Origin: Vitellaria paradoxa
Taxonomy: Eukaryota > Streptophyta > Magnoliopsida > Ericales > Sapotaceae
DNA length: 64,000 bases
Assembly (NCBI GenBank): GCA_019916065.1
Contig: CM034239.1
Location: 40,448,419 to 40,512,418 of the forward strand
Direction: 5' to 3'
Part shown: positions 32,201 through 45,200 of the stretch, one piece after another
Layout of the letters: each line of letters starts with the position of its first letter
Numbering within the stretch: the first letter of the stretch is position 1
The notes under the pieces: model-generated
What the model saw: the letters and a program-made list of their open reading frames with translations, nothing else
Databases searched by the model: none
Told to the model about the DNA's origin: nothing
Made by a program: the position numbers and the translations under genes

Positions 32201-33340
32201 AATTATAATCGGTGTCAAAAAGTTAAGTCCTTTTTTTCCCCCTTTTTTCAACTTAAAAGTCAAAAAACAAAAATGAAATGTTTGAAAATTTTGTTTTTGT
32301 CTGTTTTTATGACTTTTCCTCTTCATATGTAAAATGTAAAAAAAAAAAAAAGCTGATATATTAATTTTTTTTCTTTCTACTTTTTTTTAAATGAAATACA
32401 CCTAGTATATTTATATTTTATTAACAATTTCACCTGTCATGTGATTCTAATCACGACATTTTGATCGAATTTCAATGCCATCGTTTCACCCCATTTTATT
32501 GAACAAATATTCTTGTCGACAAAAACTTGTTGATTGGATATCATTGAATAGGCTTTCACCCTGATTAAGTTTTAATTAAAAAATTAATTTTAATTATCTT
32601 AAATTAGATTTATTAGATTATTTAAAAAAAAACGTTGATATAGAACACTAACGCTTTTTCCATTTTACCTTCTTATAATCCTAAGGTTATTAAGGTACGA
32701 TTGGGGAATAAATAAATTAAAACTTATTTTAAGCAATAAGTTAAAAATTAGTTTTTTTTAATGTTTTGGCATGGGTTTATTTTTTGTTTTTATTTTTTTG
32801 TTCATTTAATATATTTATCTTTCAGAGATACCTTAATTTAGGAGAATAATTTTGATAATTTAAAAATAAAAAAGGAAAACGAAAATCCACATTTTTTTAG
32901 TCCCTTCCAAACGATACATAAAGCATGGAAAAGGCAAGAGTGCTGAAAAGCAACATCAGCAGAAGCACTGCCGCCTCCGTGACAGGGGCACCCAGAAATT
33001 TTACTGGCTAAAATCCCACTTGAAATTATGTATGATACTTTTCTACAGCACGTGTTTTGGCTTTATACCTATATAGGCACTGTTTGGCATTTTTATAAAA
33101 TAAAAAAAAATTTTAAAAATTTCTATCACATCAACTTTTTTATTCACTGTACGTATTACAAATTCATAATTTTTCTACTTTATTTCATTTTTTTTTATTT
33201 TGTTATCACTTTCAAATACACACGTAATGAATGATGTTACAAGTCGGAATTCTGGGTAACTTCGCAAAACAGTCCTTAAAATGGATGGGTTATCTTGGTT
33301 TGAAAGATAATTTTAGATGAGTAATTACACTAGTTACCCT
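29021..33340. repeat. Degenerate tandem array, period about 1.8-1.9 kb
   Basis: A segment starting at about 29597 recurs from about 31378 (shared words CCATAATTACCCTCTAG, AATGCTTCCTAATCTTGAAA, AAGGTCAAAGATCCACCTGG). Its second half, near 30470-31130, recurs at about 32390-33065 (TTTCAGAGATACC, CATCAGCAGAAGCACTGCCG). The end motif (GCCTCCGTGACAGG, TACTTTTCTA..CACGTGTT, GGTAACTTCGC) exists in three versions near 29050-29240, 31050-31310 and 32955-33300. Copies differ by MITE insertions (30005-30172, 31148-31290, 33078-33225). No coding capacity is evident; origin is unknown. Confidence 0.8.
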
Positions 33341-34812
33341 TCAAGTTTGACGAAAGAATATTCCATGTATGTTTGAATTATGAATGTGTATTGATGAGGT
33401 CATGTTCAGATTCAATTCAGAATTAAATTAATTATTTTTAATTTTTAAAATTTAGACTTAGAAATTAAATTAATTTTAAATTAAAATTAAATTAAATCAA
33501 AATTAAAAAAATTGAGTTGGATCAATTGGATTTTTAGTTTTGAGCAATTCGAATTGAATCGGGGTCATTTCTCAAATCGGGTCCAAGATTTTCAAAATGT
33601 TCCAAAACAGTGAACAAACAAAAATAAATTTGGAAAAGAGATTGAGAAACGGGAACTTGGAGAGGACTCGGAGAAGCCACGTGAGTGTAGAATTGCCGGT
33701 GGATAAGTTAAGCATGGGTCTATGATTTTTATCCTTTTTTTTTTGGGGGGGGGGGGGTAATTTTTGTATTATTTATTTCGGCCTCTTCACTTCATCTAAC
33801 CAAGTTAGCATAGAGTTGCTGACTTGCTACAAGGATCTACATCTGATTTGATTGTCATCAGATGTATTATATATTATTTATTTGGTTTTTATAATACTAT
33901 ATTATATATTATTACATATTATATATTATATTTTTTAAATTAATTTAGGGTTAAATTCTTTTCAATTCAAGTTCAATATTTATTAATTTTTTAACTAAGA
34001 ATCATATTGAAATTAGTATAAACCCACACCAAAGTGATTGGATTAGTTCAGTTTTTAAGTTATTTGATTTTTTTTATGTACTCCTAGTTTAGAGTGTCAA
34101 GGTTTGATAAAAAATATCTAACCTTCTTCAATTTTTTTTCAAACTAAATTTCTCGAAGTTTTTCTAACATTCTTTAACTTTTTTCAACTTTTACCCACTT
34201 ATTTCATTTTCTCCAACTTTTTTCTCTATTTTTTTTTTTTTACATTTTTCAAGAAATATGTCAAACGCTTAACAATTCAAAATTTATCATCTTTTTTTTA
34301 ATTTTTTGCCAAATTTTGATAATTCAAACATGCGCATAAATTACTTTTATAATTTTTAAAATCATACTTTTTACTTTTGAAATTTGATAAAAATATACAA
34401 AGTACATTTGTAATTTTTAAATTTACACTGGCTACTCCTTTTAATATGTCATTAAGAGGGTTGATGTGATGAACCGTATTTTAATATATAACTGCTTAAT
34501 ATTAAATTTATAATTTAATATATATATATATATATATATATTGACGATTAGTGTTTTATTTGTTGTGTTTTAGTCTTGTAATATTGATTTAGTAATTTTG
34601 TGCCATTACTTTAGTTTAATATTTGGATACTAATTAATAGCTTAGCGTGGTAACATTACTTAAATAATTACACGATGATCTAGTGAAGTTTATCTTTCGA
34701 ATTTTTTTATTTATTTAGTGCATGTTAACAAAATTATCAGTTTTAAGTTATTGTATTCAATTTTCAATTTTGTGTTCAACTTTTAACTTTCAGTTTTCAT
34801 TTTTGCAGTAAG

Positions 34813-34848
<36 letters not shown>

Positions 34849-34860
34849 TGAAAACATATT
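33341..34860. other. Gene-free AT-rich stretch with homopolymers
   Basis: Holds a G run near 33745-33757, a (TA)n tract near 34518-34541 and a long poly(A) at about 34809-34846. The poly(A) could be the tail of a decayed retroelement, but no body is recognisable. Nothing else is supported. Confidence 0.5.
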
Positions 34861-35640
34861 TGATGACAATAATTGTTAGTTAGCAGTGTTATAATATTGG
34901 GAGGGTGACTAACGACAACTAGCAGCAAAAGTATGATTGGAAGTGGATAGCAGCTAACTATGACCAGAGGTAGGCGGTACAAGTGGTGGTCGTTCGACAG
35001 TGGTCAGATATGGGTGATGGTCAGATGTAGGGGTGAACCCAATATTTATATTCAGTGGAGGTAAAATTATATTTTTAAGATAAGAGTAAAAGTAAAAATA
35101 CAATAAAGACAAAATATGTAAAAAAGAAAAAAGAAAAAAAATGTAATTTATAAGAAAAGCATAGCAAAATAAATAAAATTTTAGAGTAATTTTTCAATTG
35201 CCCCCACTGGACCCTATTTAAATTCGCGTATAGTCAGAGATATGTGATGGTCAATTGTTGATGATGGTTGTCGAAAATGGTGACATCTAGCAACAGAGAT
35301 GGTGGCCTACCGGCGATGGTCAGAAATGAATAATGGTCGATCGACAGTAGCAATTGTCAGATATGACAACAGAGATGGTGGCCTACTGACGATGGATCAA
35401 AAATAAGTAATAGTCGATCGACAGTAGCAATTGTCAGAGATGGTGGAGGTAATAGTTGACTCGTGATGGGCAGTGATCAACTAACGATATTTAGAGGCAA
35501 GTGATGGTGACAATGGCCAAAGGTGAATGATAGTGGCAATGGTCAAAAATGAGTGGTGATCAGTGATGACTGATAACTGGTAGTGATGATTGTAGATGAA
35601 AATAAAAACTTGAGAAAATACTTTTTATATTTTAATAATT
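34861..35640. repeat. Degenerate GGT/GTCAG-rich minisatellite
   Basis: Units of roughly 75 bp built from ACAGAGATGGTGGCCTAC, GATGGTCAGAAAT and GTCGATCGACAGTAGCAATT are clearest at about 35291-35366 and 35367-35441. More diverged pieces lie on both sides. A retroelement-like 3' piece with CCCCCACTGGACCC (about 35030-35220) interrupts the array. No coding function is seen. Confidence 0.65.
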
Positions 35641-36230
35641 TACAAAAAAATGAAAACTAAAAACTTGTCAAATGGGCCCTAATTAAGTGATTCCAGGACC
35701 TAATAACTTTAGTTTACTTGACTAACAAAACAGTACATGAGGATAAACAGAGACGGACATAGAAGTTATTTTTTTTTTGGGGGGGCGGGGGGTGGTTGAG
35801 GGTGGAGTTGTTGGTTTGAAAAAATAGACAGTGAAAAAAGGTGAGGGGCCAATCTTCAACATATATTCAAATTTTTTGAAAAAATTAACTGTACACATTT
35901 TTCAGAGCTTCGAGGGACTCCTGAGTATAAATAACTAAATAAATCAAACAATTATAGGATACTGCCTCTATATAGTCGGTAACAGGCTTTCCTGGGGTTG
36001 CGCAACTGTGGTTTGACTTCAAAAAAAAATCATGTAAGTAATTCAAGTCAAAAATAAAAGATGCAGCATCATGACTTTGAGCTATCATTACATAACTCGA
36101 AGAGAGAGAGAGATTAAACTATCTTCGTTTAGCCACTTTGATATTTGGATGCTAAGAATCATAATTTTCCTCTAATCTCAAATTTAAAAAAAAAAAAAGT
36201 TAGGTTTACCACCCCTAAGGAGAGCAATGT

Positions 36231-39200
36231 TTATTTCTTGCTTGAAATATAAATGCCAGAAATTATGGCCACCCCAGCAACTGCAGCTCCAAGAGTTGCT
36301 AAGACCTTCGCAGCAGAAACAGCCGACCTTTGTGAAGGCATATCTACATGCATAAGATCCTTCACCTGCAACATGATCACGAAGGAGTTCAAGAACGAGC
36401 ACCTCTACAGACATTTGCATCCCAAAGTCCGATCCATGGCCATCGAGCCTATGTTTTCTATCAGACTCGGGGGGTAAAGGACAATGATGTAAATAAGACA
36501 ACCAATCACAAAAAAAAAGGAATATAACATGCAAAAAAGTTGGCCATCTATGAGCATTAGAATCTGCAAAGTGGCATGGATTAGAAGTCAAAATCACTCC
36601 CAACATCCTTCTACAAAGTTAAAATGCTTGGATTTGAATTTACTTTGAGAAAGAAAACGACTTGGAAAATTATCTCTAACCTCAACAGGCTGCTGCCAGT
36701 GCTTCTTAATTCCCTGCAGGTGCCCCTTTCCAACAACTGCAACCACCGAACTGTGCTCACAAGCAACTTTTAATAACGTGGATGACATGTACCTGAGTAT
36801 GCAATCAAGTTAAAAAAATAAAAAGAAGAGGAAGAGAAGTTACTTCTAATAAGAGGCTGTTTGGTACTCCAAAAAAAGTAAGTTTGGGTTTCAACTTTTT
36901 GGTGTTTGGTTGGCACAATCAAAAAATTCTGACCAAAACCGTTTGAACGTGGTCTCACCTATCCGTTCGAACAGTTCTTGTCAAAAAAGTTGATAGAAAG
37001 TTGACAACAGTTTGTAAAATTTGAAATTTTAAACTAAACACACGAAAAACAAGAATGGACAAAAGTTAGTACAAATTTGTAAAAGTTAGTAAAAATTTGT
37101 AAAAATTGGGAAACCAAATGCCCCCTTAAGAGATGTCTACCAGATTCTCCTAGCCCTTTCACCTAAGATCAAGCAGAGTTTCTATTTATATCAGTTTAAT
37201 ACATCCATCAGACATAAAAGAAGTTGAGTTCTTGACACAAAAAACAAATATACAAGGAAACAAACCTCCCAGCATTACTTTTTGATAGAGTTGTGACTCA
37301 TAAGCATTTTATTCAAGTTCGAACAAAATGGTAGATAACTGAGCAAAGTGAGTGGAGCATAGCGAAGCAAGTAGAGTGATTCCTAACTATTTTTAGGTAC
37401 AGTATTGCTGCTCACTGGATGGGTCACTGGAAGCCACTGGGAATTACAAAGAGCATGTACAGGTGTCTAAAACTTGTTGGATCAGTCGCTAAATATAGCT
37501 GAGAATTACAGAGACTTTGTAGTGGTGCAGGAAAGCTTGTCCCAGCAAGCAGCGCAATTTCTAATATTTTTAAGGCTGTTTCAAAGTTCTTTTTGGACCG
37601 TGTTTCTGTCTCCTATTTATGTGAGTTGTACACATTATCTCATAGTTCATATTAGAGTTTTTAGGGTATGTGAGAGTGAAACAAATAATAAGGGGTGAAA
37701 AGTTTCTCTAAAGGTTTCTTCAAGTTTCTTCCTTTTGTTTTTGTAATTCTTTTTCCCCTGTTGGACGTTGATAATAGAAAATCTAGTATATTGTACCGTA
37801 GATGTAGGCAAATTTGTCAAACTATGTAAATATTGTGTTCTTGTGTGTTTGCTTTTATATTCATTTTCTTAGGTTGATAATAGAAAGCCTAATATACCTT
37901 ACTGTGGATGTAGGCAAATTTGTCAAATCACGTAAATGTGTTCTTGCTTGTTTGCTTTTACATTCATTTTCTTTACATCCATTTGCATTGCTAGGGTAGA
38001 TCCGGATTATGCACAACACTTTCCAACTATGGTTATGCAATCATTTCCATTCTTGTTGAATTTTGTTTCTACTTTGTATTATACCTTTTAGTTTTTATTT
38101 GCTTATCTTAGGATGAGTGTTGCTTAGAAAGGTGGGGAGAGCTGAGTTTTTATGATTGCAAAACTCTAAAAGAGTGCGTTTAGATGAATTTATTGAGAGG
38201 GGAAAAGGGGAGGAGGAAAAAGGAGAACGAAATAGAAACACCTAAATGCACTCTTATTTGATTGGGATAGACAAGAAGACAAAAATGAAAGACATTTTGT
38301 AATAAATTAATTTTTTTTTATTTTATTTCTCAAATTTTACACTTTGGGAGCATTTGGCATCAAAATTTATAGCAGAAAAATACCAAGTTTTGCTCTTTAG
38401 GTGTTTGGCAAAATACCAAATTTTGCCACTTTTCTAAACTACTACAGTAACTTCTCAACTCAAAACTTACTAAAAGTTGCTAAAAATTGCTAAAAGTTAC
38501 TAAAATTTACTAAAAAAGCCAAAAGTTGCTAAAAATTTTACCAAACACTCAAAAATTGCAAAAAGTCACTAAAATTTACTAAAAACTGCTATTTACTTTA
38601 CCAAACATACCAAAAATTACAATTAACAACTTTTAACAAAAAATTACCAAAAGTTGTTAAAAATTGTGCCTCCAAATGCCCCCTTTCTCTGACCATAAAG
38701 GGGGACCTAATGCATAAGGTTCCTGTATTATATGCAACATTACTCCTACTCGTAAAGAAGAGGTTTCCCTGATTTTCCATTAACCGTACAAGAGAAAATT
38801 ATAAATCGCTTTCCTTTTCCCTCAATGTATCCACAATCCAAACATAACATAAAAGATCCAAAATGATACAAGGCTTGCATTTGATGACTTGATTGCTTGC
38901 TTCATACGTATCACATATGAGATGGACATATGGCCATGACATTCAATTATGAAAACCATCATGCAATTCTGGACTTGTAAACAGATTAAATCTGCTCTAC
39001 CGTTGAACAATGTCTTAATGAACTCGCCAAAACCAAACAAATAAGTGGAGACAGTGGCATAAGATACTCACTGATCTCGTTCATGTACAAGGGTTTCCAT
39101 CAGAGTGGGGAACTCCTTGCTCATCTCTTGAATCACAAGAGTCAACATATCAACATCATCCATTTCCTTCAACTGAGGACAAGCAAAACCAAATTAAAAT

Positions 39201-42200
39201 CACTTGACATTAACACAACACAAATTCCTCTTCTTGAAATTCAATAACATTTCGTAGATCAAACTTGTAACAATAATTTTTGAAGACAAGAAAGCTTACC
39301 ATCTTATTGAGATCTTCTGGGCTTGGTAAAAAGAATGCTTGGAAAAGTAAAGAATAGAGTAACTTTATCTTGTGCCAAAGTGGCATTTTTGCCCATGTTC
39401 TTTTTAACGTTATCTGTCAAGTTGAAACCAAAGGTCACACCAAGTTAGTTTGAATTAAAAATTTTAGCTACTGCTAGTACAAGATTAAGGATAGATGCAC
39501 ATGAGACAATGGAGATGGGAAAGAACCATGTCAGTAATAGTGTCATGGAAAATTTAAAATTCTAATTACAGCTGTTCAGCTACACAAGATCAAGACGAGC
39601 ACAGTTCACAAGAAAAATTTTAGTTACAGCCATTCAATAACACAAGATTAAGAATGGATGGCTCATAAGATAATGAATGTGGGAAAAATAATAGTTATTA
39701 CAAGTCATGAAGCTAAATTCTCAGTATATGAATTTTGGTAATTGCCAATGTAAAAATTCAAAAACTCGAATAAGAAATAAACTGCAAATATAAGCATGTT
39801 TATATCAACTGGAGATAAAAAGGCACATAGAAGTCCAGATCCCAGAAAGGGCAACGACAAGCTTATTCAGACAGAAATAATAAACTTGACAAGATTTATT
39901 GGAAGATAGTTAGATCTAGGAAATGCAATACAAAATAGAATCCCAAATGGTGATAATGTATCACATAAACTCCCATGCATCCAATGGAATTTAATCTAAA
40001 GCTTTGCCACTAAAACTAAACTCCCGACCCCTTCTCTGTGTCTCACAAAATGAAAGCACTTCTCTAAACAAGAGGATCACAAGTCATGCTTGCCAAGTAA
40101 AAACCAAATAGTGACTACTTGTGAAATTAATGCAGTTTTGTACCCCTTAAACATATTTAATGATGAACAGGGTAAAATAAGATAGGATTGGAAAAAATTG
40201 AAGGGGTGTGGATATAATCTTTAATATAAAATATACCAAAATAAAGCTTTTTCTAGTTCTGACAATTAAAATTAAAAGTTTTAAAGCAAAAGGTGTTTTA
40301 CTTGTACTGGGCGATCACCCAATATCACCCTGCCACCATACTTCATTGCTTCTTCAAATGCCACACGAAACTCAGAACCCGGGAAAACCTCAAGCTTATT
40401 AGCAACCTAAAAGAAATGAAAAGGCAAAAAGAAAAAAGGAAGTGGCAGAAAGTTAAGATGGATGAAAAGGTATTAGTGAATATGGCACCCCAATACACAA
40501 ATAGAAGAGGAAAAATAGTACGAAAGTCATGCAGCAATTTAAGTAAAAACTGAAGAAAATATATCATGCCTTGGCAAGAAACCAGCCGTAAAGTATTCCA
40601 AAGATATTATGTTGTTTCTTCCACATTTCCACCATTTCTCTCATTGTTGGTACCTGGCAAACGGAAAATTAGTGCTTTTGCAACTGAAAGTATTGAAAAG
40701 TGACTGCCAGAAGTATATACTGTGAATCAGATAATAAATGAATTTAAAGTCAGCAACAAGGACTTAGTAGCTGATCAAAATATATATGCATGCAGTTAAC
40801 AGACCAACTACTCCACCAAAGTTAAAAAAGGAAAGAAAAAAAGAGACACAAAGAGACACAAACACCATGCTTGTAAGTGGAAAACTAAATCAAAATTATC
40901 ATTAGCAAATGGTTGACAGACAACCTAAAAGAAGAAACTGATTCATCTGCTACTATACAGTGCAGAACTAATTAGGTTTTCTACAGCTCAGATAATATAA
41001 AGCTTTCTCACTTTACAAGTGCCCCATTAGACAACTCCACAACCACCACCAACCCCCCCCCCCAAAAGAAAAAAACAATAAAAAAAAGCAAAACAAAACA
41101 AAAACAAAACATCCCTCTCTTAACAAATCCCTTTTTATGAGTAATGAAGAGGTATATTTAAAAAGCACCATAAAGGAGCAAACCCTTTACCTCAAAAAGG
41201 AGCAGGCCTACACATCCAGATGGACAAAAAGGTCATCCATAAATAGCACGAGAGAAAATAAGGAAAGTGACTTCCTCATTTTCTATTTTTTATTTTTGAA
41301 AAATAAAGTGACTTCCTCATCCAACCATGAATTAAGGATAATGAGAATGGTTCCCTAGGAGTTAAGACAGAGAATCAAACTGATGGAACATCAGTAATTA
41401 AACAAGTGCAATTCCCTTGATTAAATAAATCCATCCCCCTTAAATAAATGTTTAGTTAATCTAGGATGGTGTTTTCTAGATCAGGCTTTTGGGTTTCTAA
41501 GTTCTCTTATTTTTGTATTAGTTCAGGTAGCTGAAGATGAATAAATATGAAGATGAATGAATGATTAGCCTCCCCTTCTTCTCCTTGAATTAATTCTTCT
41601 CTCTCGGCTATATTCCTTCTCTTTATTTGCTTAATCTTCTTCTTGTTTCACATCACAAACACACCTACAAAATCAAAAACTTTGCAATAGAGAATGGTTA
41701 TGCTCACTGAAATTTAAAGCCAGACAATATCACAATTGTCCCTCTATTACTACTACTACTAGCATTGAATATGCTGCAAAGCTTAGTGATTTTGGGTTGG
41801 TAGACAGGCAGAGGGAGTGAAACAGATGAAGAAAAACTGAACTCTTACTTGAGAGGAACTCTTAAGCACGTATTACCCAACGGTGTAGCTGATAAAACTA
41901 CATAGGGGCCGCCTCCCTGACATTGGGCTCTTGACTTCGTTGTCATTGAGATAACTGATAAATTGCTTGTGGTATGAGAAGCAAGATTCAAAAGTTGAGG
42001 ACATTCTCTTTGAGATTGAATGAGTGAATGAACTACCCAAACTACTAAATGAGGTACTAAAAAGTAGAGAGGAAATTTCGAAGTGCATCTTTTGCTCGGA
42101 AAGATATGCATTGGACTGGTAGTCTAATGCTCTTGAATCACCCTTTCAAATCAAAATAAGATGAGGACAACAAAGAGGATGAAGACTTAGGGGATGACTC

Positions 42201-45200
42201 AAAGGAAAATGTTTACTCACCATCATGTGATGAGGCTGATGGTGCACTTGGCTCATCTGCCTTTCCAGATCATTGGAAATTCAGCGTAAAAGAACATAAG
42301 AGGGAACTCTCTCCAAAGCAAATATGAGTTTGGATAGTTAAGAGGAAAATGAGATGGGGGAAGATAAAGGAGACATCTAAATCTTTTCATAACACTGTTT
42401 GGATTGAAAAAAGGTGAGGAGCATCCCCCCCCCAGGGCAGGGGGGTGATCGATATTGTTTATTAAAAAAAACAAATGAGAAATGTATGGAATGGCTCGTG
42501 CAAGGAGAAAGCACCAGGAAAAGGTGGAGAACTGAAGTGCTATTTATTTCATAAATATTTTTCCAATGGAAAGTACCATGACCGCAGACAAGATATCTGA
42601 CTTGGATAACAAGGTGACTGAAGGTGCTTAGTCAGAGGAATCTACTAAGGCAATGCAACATACAGATTACAGAATGGAAGTTCATAATCAAAATTAAGTT
42701 TCAAATCTTCTACCATCTAGAATATCTTCCAACTGCACAAATCACTGCCTTTTCTGCCCAGAACCAAACAATCACATGATGAAGTTATATATATTTTATA
42801 CACTGAAAACTTCCGAATCACAAAGTTGTTTCTATCTAAGATCCCTTGCTGTCTTAAAGGTGTAAAGTGTAAATAAAAAGGATGATGAAGAGAAAAAAAC
42901 TAGTGCTTGAAACACAGATCTCATATAAAGGAACTTCCAAGATGCTTACAGGAACTTTAAAAACGGTTTCCACTCTTACAAATTTAAGATGTGCAAAATT
43001 CAGGAGGATCCAAACTTTTACACGTAGTTCACCCTACAAGAAAGATCTATAAACCAAAGCACAATTTGACCCTCAAAAAATAGATATATAAGATTCTCTA
43101 TCTTTTGTAGGTGGTGGCATCCCTTTAATAGTTATATCGCTTTCAAGAAATTTTAATTATAAAAATATATATAAAGATATACTAGATTCAGCTTATGTTA
43201 CACGGATTCTTCTATTTGCTTCAACATACCCGCGTCTGTCAAATATGACAAAAGTAAAGGTATGGGATATATGTCCAACTCCCACACCCAAATTAGACAT
43301 TGGGATCCTCTATCTTAAAAGATATTTGAAGAACTAGTAATTGAACTTTGATGGTGAAGAAAAATTTTTAGCCTTTTACATGGAAAGTAAACAAAAAAAT
43401 AATCATTTTTCTCTAAATTATACCAAATTTCAAATACATTATTTAATAATAATCATATCTCATGTTAATGTATCATCCAATAAAAGGGCAACCTAGTGCA
43501 TAAGGCTCCCACATTGCAAGGTTTAGGAAAGGTCAGATGTATCATACAATAAATAATATATTTAAATGTTCATGACATGCCCACATATCCATATCCAATT
43601 ATTGAATACATATATCCAAGTATCCTAAAATTAAGGTTTAGGAAAGTCCGACACTAGGGTACCTGCATCACAGGATTCAGCCAGTTTGAAAACAAATATG
43701 GAAGCCTTTATTTCATGACTTGGCCCTAATGTGTCAAGAAATGAGTTGATTCTTATGGGCATGACTTGATCTAAGCCATTCAAAAACTTTCTATCATTCC
43801 AGAAGATAAGTTGACGAATCTTATAATAGTTAAAGTCACCACTTGAAAGTTTGAGACCTCGTAACCAAGAAATAAAGAAAAATAACATTGTATTAAAGGA
43901 AAGGTGCAATGAAAATTGCAAAAGGTATAAGAAAGCTTTCCAAGAGATGATCATACAATAGCTATTGATAGAAAAAGAAAATGACAAAAAAAAAAATGAA
44001 AAGAAGAAGAATCAAGGAATACATGAAAGAGACACACAGACCTTCAAATTCTGAGGAGTAAGTACAGCCACACGACTTGGGCACAACTCCAAGAAAACAA
44101 CCTGCAACATATTCTCACTGTATTTACCTCGTAAAAAGATGAATAAATAAATAAAGATGACAGCAATCACAAAAAAAATATGAAGCACACAGTTGAACAC
44201 CTAAATGATCTGTCCATCAATTGTTACTGAGATTGTAAAAAAGAAGCACCTGTGGCTTTAAATAACTGATTGCAGCTTGAACTTCTTCACAAGATTCCTG
44301 AAACCACACATACAGATATCAATACAGTTATTGTTAATTATATTTCGTTATTTTTCTCCTTTTACACAAATTGAATAGAATAGTATTAAATCAATTAAGT
44401 GCTAGAATCAGCGATGTAAAGAAGGTCAAGTTGACCTTGACCCACTGTTCGTATTGACCCTACCCTGGCGTGCCCCTACTCATCAGGTCAAGGCTAGGGT
44501 CACCCATGCCTTGACCCGAAAAATTAAATAATAAAAAATTCAATGTAATTACATATGATGAAAACTTAAATGCAATTACATTTAAATGTAATTACATGGA
44601 CATGGAGACCAATAGGCTTTTTAAATGTAATTGGGAATTGGGAATACAATATGAATATAATTTTTTAAAATCAATGGGACAATTATGTTGTTTTAATTTA
44701 AATTTTTTATATATTATATTTTAAATAATTTATTGAAAAAATAAAAAATATATTATATGTTATATTTTAAATAATTTATTGAAAAAATTAAAAATATATA
44801 TTAAACAATACATAGGGTCAATAGGTCAAGGTCAGGGTCAAATTTGCCTAACCTGACCCGACCTAGTTTTCACAGGAGTAGCTAGGGTCAAAGGCGAGCC
44901 GGGTTGAGCCTAGCCAAGTCAAGTCAACCCATTTGACATACCTAGTTAGAATGTATAAACCACAGAAGCTCCAAAGTAAGTGCCATGCCCATGTCTGATG
45001 TACTGGACATACATACCCATCACGGACGCCCAAATATAAATCTAACATGTTATTATATTTTTTTCATTTTAGACAATTGAGATAATACTCTCAAAGTCAT
45101 CGCATCTTTCATTACTTTTATTTGTTGAAAGATAATTGGTGTTTTAATTTTATTGATAGATTGATTGTTTTGCAAGTATTATATTCATATATATAATTAT

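Noticed and set aside
41845..42474. Minus-strand open frames within TraB intron 3
   Set aside because: No recognisable domain and no splice logic with the TraB exons. Probably an old retroelement or chance.
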